From CAZPUI01 sp964415525 (GTDB taxonomy: Bacteria > Acidobacteriota > Holophagae > Holophagales > Holophagaceae), in contig CAYQAS010000191.1 of NCBI GenBank assembly GCA_964415525.1, forward strand, positions 1 through 5,069: a stretch of DNA of 5,069 nucleotides, read 5' to 3'. Under the pieces are notes generated by a model that was given only the letters and a program-made list of their open reading frames with translations, was not told the DNA's origin and made no database searches. Below are positions 1 to 5,069 of this stretch, one piece after another. A program made the translations under genes and the position numbers. Numbering within the stretch: position 1 is the stretch's first letter; the number at the start of each line of letters is the position of its first letter.

Positions 1-194
1 CCATGCCTGCGGATGGCGCCAAGCTGGCCCACTTCTGCTCCATGTGCGGCCCGCACTTCTGCGCTATGAAGATCACCGAGGATGTGCGCCAATACGCCGA
101 GACCCACGGTTACGGCGATTCCGAGGCCATCGCCAAGGGCATGGAGGAGCGTTCCCAGGCTTTCGTGGAGCAGGGCGCGGAAGTCTATCGCTGA
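1..194 (+). CDS. thiC: Phosphomethylpyrimidine synthase ThiC, C-terminal end (5' truncated by window)
   Basis: This is the C-terminal tail of ThiC, the cytosolic radical-SAM enzyme that rearranges aminoimidazole ribotide (AIR) to hydroxymethylpyrimidine phosphate in thiamine biosynthesis. The reading frame is open from the window edge and ends at TGA 192-194. The ATG at position 3 is an internal methionine, not a start. The diagnostic feature is the cysteine motif C-S-M-C-G-P-H-F-C (Cys codons at 36-38, 45-47 and 60-62), the C-x2-C-x4-C pattern that binds the [4Fe-4S] cluster in this family. It is followed by the family-typical M-K-I-T-E-D-V-R segment and a short charged helical tail. The end is full length, so nothing suggests a broken gene. 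The start and any upstream TPP riboswitch lie outside the window. The next gene converges on it, with 10 bp between the two stop codons. Identification is by recall of the conserved motif and is very secure. Confidence 0.96.
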   Translation, partial: MPADGAKLAHFCSMCGPHFCAMKITEDVRQYAETHGYGDSEAIAKGMEERSQAFVEQGAEVYR

Positions 195-204
195 GCCCCG
201 TTCC

Positions 205-2025
205 TCAGTTCCTCAAAGGGTCGATTGCAGTCTCCGCCAGCAGCACTCCTACCTGCTGGCGGAGGCTCTGCATGCGGTAGGGCTTGGCGAGGAAGGCCGT
301 AGCGCCATCCTGGGGGATCACCTGATCGGAGTAGCCGCTGCTCAAAAGCACCGGCAGGTTCGGTGCCTGCCGCCGGATCTGGTGGAAGACCTCGATGCCG
401 CCGATGCGCGGCATGGTCACATCGAGGATCACCAGGGCGATCTCCACGCGATGGCGCTCGAAGAGCCGCAGGGCGGCCTCGCCATCCTCCGCCAGGAGGA
501 TGTGGTGGCCGTCGGCGCCCATGGCCTGGGCGGCGAGGTCCCGCAGCATGGGTTCATCGTCCGCGAACAGGATGGTGGCGCCTTGGGGGCGGTTCGCGTG
601 GGGCGGCTCCACGAGCCTTTCCGGAATCGGCTCGGGATGGATGGGCAGGAGCACCTGGAAGCAGGACCCCTGGCCGGGAGTACTTCGTATCCGCAGGCTC
701 GCCCCGTGGGCCTTGAGGATGCCGAGGATCACGGAGAGGCCCAACCCGCGACCGCTGAACTTGGTGGTGAAGAAGGGGTCGAAGATGTGTTCGAGGGTGG
801 CCCGGTCCATGCCGCAGCCATCGTCTTCGACCTCCAGCACCACCATGGGGCCGGCGGCCATGGGAAGGCCGGGGGGAAGGCGCCGGAGGTCCGCGGGCAG
901 TAACTCCGCAGGGTGCGTGCGGATGCAGATGTGCCCGTGATTCGACCCAAGGGCCTCCGCGGCATTGCTGGCAAGGTTGATGACCACCTGCTGCAGCTGT
1001 GCCGCATCCATTCGGACGGCGGGAAGTCGCTCGGCGAGATCCATGTCCAGGGTGTGCAGCTTGGGGAGGCTGGCACGCAGAAGGTCGAGCAGTTCGGCCA
1101 CGGTGGCATTGAGGTCCACCGCCTCGATGCGGGTGGGCACCTTGCCTGCATAGGCGAGCATCTGGCGAGCGAGCCCCGAGGCGCGAAACACCGCCTGGTC
1201 GACCTTGCCGAGGAGGATTCGGGCCTGGGCGGGATCGGAGTCGAGCCGCTCCGATGCCTGTTCCAGGAAACCAGTCATGATCCCCAGGATGTTGTTGAAG
1301 TCGTGGGCGATGCCGCCTGCCAGCACGCCCAGGCTCTCCAGGCGCTGGTGCTGCTGGAGGTGCTGATCTGCCTCGTGTTTGCGGGTCACATCCAGGACGA
1401 GGGAGGTCACCCCCTGTACCAAGCCGGCGCCATCCCGGGAAGGCACATGGCTCCATTCCCCCAGGACGGGTTCGCCATTCTGGCGGCTGGCGGAGGCCAG
1501 GGCGGTGGCTGGTACCCGCCCTTCCTTGGCCTCTTCAAAGGCTTGAAGGAATGCCTCGCCGGTACCTCCAGGAAAGAGCAGGGGAATGCCTTCTCGCCCG
1601 AGGGCCTGTTCCCGGGTGAAGCCGAACATGGCTTCTGCGGCCGGATTCCAAGTCAGGATGTGTCCGGATCGCCCCCACTCGATCACCGCCAGGGGGGATT
1701 CCCGGACCAGATGCTGGAACCGGTGCAGCGCGCGCTGGGTCGCCCGGCTCTTGCGCCGAGTGTGGAGCCTCATCTGGCGGCGGATGAGTAGAAGGAGCCC
1801 CGTGGATCCCGCCGCGAGCAGCGTGCCACCGAGCCAAAGCGGAAGTGCTGTGGTGTTCGGTCGTTCGAGCCGCTGTGCCCCCATGGGGGCGGACATGCCT
1901 CTCGCAGTGATCATGAGCCCGAGAAAGAGCAAGCCCGCACCGGCGGACCAGAGGAGGGCCGGGATCCAGAAGTGCCGGTATCGAGGGCGGGGCGTTGGCA
2001 TGGTGGCGCAGAAAAAGGAGCCCAT
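205..2025 (-). CDS. Membrane-anchored PAS hybrid sensor histidine kinase with C-terminal receiver domain
   Basis: This is an inner-membrane signalling kinase that should autophosphorylate on His and pass the phosphate to its own receiver. Numbered from the ATG at 2025 (606 aa), it has membrane helices at ~20-40 and ~63-81 with only a ~22-residue loop between them, and a PAS domain at ~97-217 (W-N-P-A-A-E motif). HisKA follows with an H-box at 228-247 and His241 in G-G-I-A-H-D-F-N-N. The HATPase has an N-box (Asn354), G1 D-G-C-G (402-405), F-box F-D-P-F-F-T-T-K (415-422) and G2 G-R-G-L-G-L. The receiver spans ~483-597 with Asp489/Asp490, phospho-acceptor Asp535, Ser563 and Lys581. All catalytic residues are present. 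The H-box resembles NtrB-like kinases. The tiny periplasmic loop suggests that the PAS domain or the membrane senses the signal, which is unknown. The start is uncertain: TTG 2049 (weak GAG 8 nt upstream), ATG 2025 (GGGAG only 1 nt upstream) and ATG 2001 (no SD, but a natural signal-anchor N-terminus) are all possible. No separate response regulator is nearby. Confidence 0.93.
   Translation of the reverse strand: MGSFFCATMPTPRPRYRHFWIPALLWSAGAGLLFLGLMITARGMSAPMGAQRLERPNTTALPLWLGGTLLAAGSTGLLLLIRRQMRLHTRRKSRATQRALHRFQHLVRESPLAVIEWGRSGHILTWNPAAEAMFGFTREQALGREGIPLLFPGGTGEAFLQAFEEAKEGRVPATALASASRQNGEPVLGEWSHVPSRDGAGLVQGVTSLVLDVTRKHEADQHLQQHQRLESLGVLAGGIAHDFNNILGIMTGFLEQASERLDSDPAQARILLGKVDQAVFRASGLARQMLAYAGKVPTRIEAVDLNATVAELLDLLRASLPKLHTLDMDLAERLPAVRMDAAQLQQVVINLASNAAEALGSNHGHICIRTHPAELLPADLRRLPPGLPMAAGPMVVLEVEDDGCGMDRATLEHIFDPFFTTKFSGRGLGLSVILGILKAHGASLRIRSTPGQGSCFQVLLPIHPEPIPERLVEPPHANRPQGATILFADDEPMLRDLAAQAMGADGHHILLAEDGEAALRLFERHRVEIALVILDVTMPRIGGIEVFHQIRRQAPNLPVLLSSGYSDQVIPQDGATAFLAKPYRMQSLRQQVGVLLAETAIDPLRN
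229..267. repeat. Perfect 12-bp inverted repeat (hairpin) near the thiC/kinase convergence
   Basis: The arm ctccgccagcag (232-243) and its exact reverse complement ctgctggcggag (253-264) are separated by a 9-nt loop (244-252). Three further pairs, one of them G-T, extend the stem to 229-267, giving about 15 bp. It starts 34 bp past the thiC stop, inside the 3' coding end of the kinase gene (about codons 588-598), so it would form in transcripts of both strands. No T-run follows on either strand, so it is not a classic intrinsic terminator. A Rho-assisted terminator or a 3'-end stabilising hairpin for thiC mRNA is possible, and so is chance from coding constraint. The structure is visible; any function is inferred. 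Confidence 0.5.
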
Positions 2026-2030
2026 TCTCC
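2012..2030 (-). other. Weak hairpin plus T-run at the kinase 5' end (doubtful terminator/attenuator)
   Basis: Read on the minus strand, GGAG (2030-2027), a six-base loop and CTCC (2020-2017) are followed directly by TTTTT (2016-2012). The shape is that of an intrinsic terminator, but the stem has only 4 bp (5 with a G-T pair), much weaker than usual. It lies between the ComF-like gene and the most downstream candidate kinase start (ATG 2001), overlapping the two longer candidate N-termini. If it worked, it would reduce read-through from the upstream genes into the kinase and would favour the 2001 start. It may be coincidence. Confidence 0.15.
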
Positions 2031-2069
2031 CACGGAAATGAAACGGCAACGTGAGGACTCTGTCCCGAT

Positions 2070-2774
2070 TTAGGCCTCGGATCGGAACAGGGTCAGCACA
2101 TGGACATCGTTGGCTCCGGCATTTATGAGCTGTTCCGTGGCACGTCGTAGGGTGGCGCCGGTGGTCCAGACATCATCAATGAGCAGCACGTGCTCTCCCG
2201 TGAGCTTCTTGCCTGGGCGAATTCGAATCATCCGGGGTGACAACCGCCTCCGCTGGCTGGAGGTGCGGCGGGCCTGTCGTCCGGCATTCCATGCCTTTTG
2301 CAGGGTCGGACGGCAGGGCAGGGTTAGTCGTTCTGCGATGTGCCTCGCAGCGGTTTCCGCGAGGTCCTGCCCAAGGAGCAGGCGGCGCCAGGGGGTGGGC
2401 GGAGCCCAGGTGACCAGAGTGCAGGCGCTGGCGAAACCAGGCAGTTCGGCGGTGGCGAGCCTGCCCAGCAGGGCCGAACGCCAGCCCAGTTCCCGCGACT
2501 TGGCGGCGGGCACCAGCAGCGGGCCGAGCGCCGGACGTCCGCCGTGGTAGTCCCAGAGGGCATCCCCGGCCACCCAGGGGGTGGGGTCGGGGCAGCCACC
2601 CTCTGCGGGATGCACCAGGGCGCAACGAAGGCAGCGGTCCTCGGGAAGCGGGACAAGGCCATCCCAGCAGCGCACACAGAGGCCTGCCTCCGCGCTGTGG
2701 CCGACGGGGCCCAGGCAGCCTCTGCAACAAAGCAGCTCCCCCGCAGGACGGAGGAGCTGGTGGAGGATCGACAT
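2070..2774 (-). CDS. ComF family protein (phosphoribosyltransferase-like, zinc-finger N-terminus)
   Basis: This 234-aa protein has the length and architecture of the ComF/ComFC/GntX family. Bacillus ComFC and Haemophilus ComF are needed for DNA uptake in natural competence, but the family is also widespread in non-competent bacteria and its biochemical role is poorly settled. The N-terminal 61 residues carry paired cysteines (C17/C20, C33/C36, C48/C51, plus C16 and C61), as expected for a zinc-binding module. A type I phosphoribosyltransferase fold follows, ending in the PRPP-binding loop V-L-L-I-D-D-V-W-T-T-G-A-T-L at 196-209 with the two acidic residues intact. The family's usual R-G-F-N-Q-A segment is replaced by L-L-G-Q-D-L-A (132-139), and residues 165-186 are rich in arginine. 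It is predicted to be cytosolic. ATG at 2774 is used; the upstream SD is poor, so translation may depend on coupling to the permease, whose stop is 7 bp upstream. No other competence gene is in view, so a role in DNA uptake is only a family-based possibility. Confidence 0.9.
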   Translation of the reverse strand: MSILHQLLRPAGELLCCRGCLGPVGHSAEAGLCVRCWDGLVPLPEDRCLRCALVHPAEGGCPDPTPWVAGDALWDYHGGRPALGPLLVPAAKSRELGWRSALLGRLATAELPGFASACTLVTWAPPTPWRRLLLGQDLAETAARHIAERLTLPCRPTLQKAWNAGRQARRTSSQRRRLSPRMIRIRPGKKLTGEHVLLIDDVWTTGATLRRATEQLINAGANDVHVLTLFRSEA

Positions 2775-2781
2775 GAACCGA

Positions 2782-4440
2782 CTAGTGGCGGGCGTGGGAG
2801 AACACCCGAACCGCGAACCAGACCGTGGGAATCACGGCGATGAGGGCGATGGCCAGGATGGTCAGGTGGGGCGTTTGGCGTTTCGGATTGCCGTTGCCGG
2901 AGCGGCTGTTGCGCCAGCCATAGAACGCATAGATCACCAGGCCGAACTCGAGCCAGATGATCAGCCGCAGCCAGGTATCGGCGGGCAGGCTGGACATGAC
3001 ATAGAGGCAGGCTGCGGCGCCCAGGAGGCCCACCACCCAGGGGGCGGGGACCTTGAAGGGGCGTTCGATGGTCGGGTTGGTGACGCGAAGCAGGGGAACG
3101 CCGATGCAGACGAGGACGAAGGCGAGAAGGGTGCCGATGGAGACCAGCTCTCCGACGAGGGCCATGGGCATGAGACCGCCGCAGATGGCGACGAAGATGC
3201 CCGTGACGATGGTGGCGACATGGGGGGTCTTGTGGGTGGTGTGGGTGCGGCCGAACCAGGGCAGGAGGCCGTCCTTGGCCATGGCGTAGAACACCCGGGT
3301 CTGGCCCAGCATCATCACCAGGATCACGGACGTGAGGCCCGCCAGGGCGCCCAGCTTGATGGTGAAGGTGAAGGCTGTGCGGGCGCCTGCGGACCAGCCG
3401 CGGAGTTCCACGATCCGGTCGATGCCCACGGCGATGGGATCCGGAACGCCAAGCTGCTTGAAGTTCACGACACCGGTGAGGGTGACGGCCACGAGGATGT
3501 AGAGGATGGTGCAGATGACGAGGCTGCCGAGGATGCCGATGGGCAGGTCCCGCTTCGGATTCTTGGCTTCCTGAGCCGTCGTGCTCACCGCATCGAAGCC
3601 GATGTAGGCGAAGAAGACCACCGCCGCACCGGTGAGGACGCCGTTGTTGAACCAACCATAGCGGGTCACTTCCTTGCCCGCCTGGACGACGGTCTCCTTC
3701 ACGGGGACCAAGGCCGAGAGCCCAGAAGCGGCCGGATTCGCGAAGAGGTTCAACTCGCTGACCATGCCGATGCCCAGGGCGATGAACACCAGGACGATGG
3801 CGACTTTGAGGAACACGATGATGTTGTTGAGGCTGGCGCTCTCCTTGATGCCCCGGTAGAGCACCATGCTGACGAACAGCGCGATCAGGCTCGCGGGCAG
3901 GTTCCAATAGCCGGGCACGACACTGCCATTCCCGAGGGTCACGGTCTCCCAGGGGCACTTGGTGAACCGGATGAAGGCATCCGCCACATGGATCCCGAGG
4001 GTCTTGTGGAGGAGGGAGTAGCAGTAGCCCGACCAGGCCACGCTCACCGTCACGGCGCCGAAGGCATATTCGAGGATGAGATCCCAGCCGATGATCCAGG
4101 CGATGAACTCACCCATGGTGGCGTAGCTGTAGGCGTAGGCCGAACCTGCCACGGGGATCATCGCGGCCATCTCCGCGTAGCAAAGGCCCGCAAGGGCGCA
4201 CAGAATGCCGCCGATGATGAAGCTGTAGACGATGCCGGGGCCCGCGTAATTGGCAGCGGCGGTGCCGGTGAGGCTGAAGATGCCCGCGCCGATGATGGCG
4301 CCGACGCCGAGCATGACGAGGTTGAAGGGACCGAGGGTGCGCTTCAGGCCTCCTCCGCCATGGGCGCCCTCGCCCGCGTTGGGGTCGTTGGCGTCAGAAA
4401 TGAGTCTCTGCAAGTCCTTACGGATGAACAAGCCGGCCAT
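2782..4440 (-). CDS. APC superfamily amino acid permease, cationic amino acid transporter (CAT) type
   Basis: This 552-aa polytopic inner-membrane protein probably imports amino acids by proton symport or exchange. Residues 1-40 form a cytoplasmic N-terminus with a Gly-rich stretch and the L-K-R-T-L-G-P motif that precedes helix 1 in this family. Helix 1 carries the broken-helix signature G-A-I-I-G-A-G-I-F (47-55). Helix 6 carries F-F-A-Y-I-G-F-D-A-V-S-T (276-287), followed by Q-E-A-K-N-P-K-R-D-L-P (290-300), a hallmark of CAT/YfnA-like transporters. I count about 12-13 hydrophobic segments, the last near 525-546. The family's usual cargo is cationic or broad-range amino acids, but substrate cannot be read from sequence. 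ATG at 4440 is supported by GGAGG (4449-4445) with a 4-nt spacer. It is the first of three same-direction genes and is separated from the ComF-like gene by 7 bp, so those two are probably co-transcribed. The gene looks intact. Confidence 0.94.
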   Translation of the reverse strand: MAGLFIRKDLQRLISDANDPNAGEGAHGGGGLKRTLGPFNLVMLGVGAIIGAGIFSLTGTAAANYAGPGIVYSFIIGGILCALAGLCYAEMAAMIPVAGSAYAYSYATMGEFIAWIIGWDLILEYAFGAVTVSVAWSGYCYSLLHKTLGIHVADAFIRFTKCPWETVTLGNGSVVPGYWNLPASLIALFVSMVLYRGIKESASLNNIIVFLKVAIVLVFIALGIGMVSELNLFANPAASGLSALVPVKETVVQAGKEVTRYGWFNNGVLTGAAVVFFAYIGFDAVSTTAQEAKNPKRDLPIGILGSLVICTILYILVAVTLTGVVNFKQLGVPDPIAVGIDRIVELRGWSAGARTAFTFTIKLGALAGLTSVILVMMLGQTRVFYAMAKDGLLPWFGRTHTTHKTPHVATIVTGIFVAICGGLMPMALVGELVSIGTLLAFVLVCIGVPLLRVTNPTIERPFKVPAPWVVGLLGAAACLYVMSSLPADTWLRLIIWLEFGLVIYAFYGWRNSRSGNGNPKRQTPHLTILAIALIAVIPTVWFAVRVFSHARH

Positions 4441-4612
4441 GAGGCCTCCGGGTGCAATGCGAGTTGGGTGAGATCAAGGAATCCCCTTGAACGTACCATC
4501 CCAGCCGTCGTCTTACGAGGTAGAAAGCCACGCCTGGTGCGGGGCGCCGGTTTCTTCCCTGTTCCGAGGCCGGACGCTGCGGCATCCTGATTTATTGACG
4601 GGAGTTTCGAGC
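4441..4612. promoter_or_regulatory. Divergent intergenic region between permease and acyltransferase-like gene
   Basis: These 172 bp separate two divergently read genes and must hold the start signals for both unless transcription enters from elsewhere. Ribosome-binding sites are clear at both ends: GGAGG for the permease (minus strand, 4449-4445) and GGGAG for the plus-strand gene (4600-4604). No convincing sigma-70 pair is visible. The best plus-strand candidate is TTGAAC (4487-4492) with TCTTAC 18 nt later (4511-4516), which matches poorly at -10. I see no riboswitch, operator palindrome or intrinsic terminator that I would defend. Confidence 0.45.
4600..4604 (+). promoter_or_regulatory. 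Shine-Dalgarno GGGAG that fixes the start at 4613
   Basis: GGGAG lies 8 nt upstream of ATG 4613, a good spacing. The encoded N-terminus begins with a short basic stretch followed by the family-typical D-x-x-R-G helix, so this start is well supported even though the gene runs out of the window. Confidence 0.7.
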
Positions 4613-5069
4613 ATGTCCTGGCTGGATCGCACCCCTTCCAAGCGCTGCGATTGGATCGACCAGCTTCGGGGCTGGGCCGTGATCGTGATGATCGAGGTGC
4701 ACGTGGTCAACGTGTACCTGATGAAGGGACTGATCCCGGGCTGGCTTAACTACATGAACGGGCTGGTGGCACCGAGCTTCATCCTCTGCGCGGGCTACAG
4801 TCTGGTGCTCTCCACCTTCAAGCCGGATGGCACCCTGAGGCCCTTTGCGCCCACGGCGAAGCGGCTCGGTTTCATCCTCTTCTGTGCCTACCTGCTCCAC
4901 GCACCGGGTCTCACGCTGGCGGACTGGACGGTGCTCTCCACGCCCCAGAAATGGGGCGAGCTGTTCAAGATCGACGTGCTCCAGTGCATCGGCTTAACGC
5001 TGCCTTTGCCCCGGGGACTGGCCCGAGTCGGCCTACAGCCCTGCGGAGAGGCTGAGGCGACCGTGACCC
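4613..5069 (+). CDS. Acyltransferase-like multipass membrane protein (HGSNAT/DUF1624 or acyltransferase-3 type), 3' truncated by window
   Basis: The first 152 codons of an inner-membrane protein are present; the frame stays open to the window edge. After a short basic N-terminus it has W-I-D-Q-L-R-G-W-A-V-I (14-24) and His30 in the first hydrophobic helix. This is the D-x-L-R-G...H pattern shared by heparan-alpha-glucosaminide N-acetyltransferase-like (DUF1624) and acyltransferase-3 proteins, which move acetyl or acyl groups across the membrane onto sugars or cell-envelope polymers. Further support is A-P-S-F-I-L-C-A-G-Y-S (53-63), a second helix near 86-97, and F-K-I-D-V-L-Q-C-I-G-L-T-L (118-130), which matches the I-L-x-x-I-G-L segment of the family. 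I favour the DUF1624-like group but cannot separate the two. After residue 130 the predicted chain turns proline-rich and non-hydrophobic where a membrane helix is expected, so a frameshift or sequence error near 5000-5030 is possible. Substrate is unknown. The gene is divergent from the permease. Confidence 0.75.
   Translation, partial: MSWLDRTPSKRCDWIDQLRGWAVIVMIEVHVVNVYLMKGLIPGWLNYMNGLVAPSFILCAGYSLVLSTFKPDGTLRPFAPTAKRLGFILFCAYLLHAPGLTLADWTVLSTPQKWGELFKIDVLQCIGLTLPLPRGLARVGLQPCGEAEATVT

Noticed and set aside
82..1791. Long plus-strand open frames (82-903 and 913-1791) antisense to the kinase
   Set aside because: They are shadow frames of the kinase codon bias, with no domain signature; the kinase frame carries all of its catalytic motifs in order.
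2324..3958. 544-codon minus-strand frame overlapping permease and ComF-like gene
   Set aside because: It is an out-of-frame reading, rich in Arg, His and Pro, crossing the boundary of two well-supported genes.
2581..4590. 669-codon open frame on the plus strand, antisense to the whole permease gene
   Set aside because: The encoded chain is a low-complexity mix rich in Gly, Asp, Glu, His and Ala with no recognisable domain. It mirrors the GC-rich third-position bias of the permease, whose own frame has clear family motifs throughout.
4595..4600. TTGACG, a near-perfect -35 box
   Set aside because: It lies only 12 nt before the start codon at 4613, so its -10 box would fall inside the gene, and no -10-like sequence is found there.
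4513..4900. Minus-strand frames (4513-4710 and 4592-4900) opposite the acyltransferase-like gene
   Set aside because: They lack any family signature and oppose a frame that has a good SD and membrane-protein motifs.
1..5069. Search for a mobile element, CRISPR array, phage, tRNA/rRNA or new defence-type system
   Set aside because: No direct repeats with regular spacing, transposase or integrase motifs, terminal inverted repeats or structural RNA motifs were seen. Composition looks uniform and the recognised genes account for nearly all of the sequence.

Overview
This 5.07 kb window comes from a GC-rich bacterial chromosome and carries ordinary housekeeping and membrane genes. I see no phage, transposon, CRISPR, tRNA or rRNA signal. 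The protein style (GC-rich codons, an NtrB-like hybrid kinase, a CAT-type permease) gives me an impression of an Acidobacteriota/Holophagae-like or similar high-GC Gram-negative. That is only an impression, and nothing here proves the taxon.

Layout from left to right: (1) 1-194, plus strand: the last ~64 codons of thiC (HMP-phosphate synthase, thiamine biosynthesis), with its cysteine motif for the radical-SAM [4Fe-4S] cluster. (2) 205-2025, minus strand: a hybrid sensor histidine kinase (two membrane helices, PAS, HisKA, HATPase, receiver) that converges on thiC with only 10 bp between the stop codons. A perfect 12-bp inverted repeat lies inside the 3' end of the kinase gene. (3) 2070-2774, minus strand: a ComF-family phosphoribosyltransferase-like protein with N-terminal zinc-finger-type cysteines. 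(4) 2782-4440, minus strand: an APC-superfamily amino-acid permease of the cationic amino-acid transporter type, 7 bp upstream of the ComF gene. (5) 4441-4612: a 172-bp divergent intergenic region. (6) 4613 to the window end, plus strand: the start of a multipass acyltransferase-like membrane protein, cut by the window edge. Its last ~22 codons look out of character for the family.

The three minus-strand genes (permease, ComF-like, kinase) run in one direction with short gaps and could be one transcription unit read from the divergent region. The 7-bp permease/ComF junction makes co-transcription of those two likely. The kinase follows after a 44-bp gap if the ATG at 2025 is used. No shared pathway is obvious among them, and no new system is evident. 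The points most worth a second look are the possible frameshift at the right edge, the hairpin at the thiC/kinase convergence, the uncertain kinase start, and the fact that the kinase has no partner output regulator in view.
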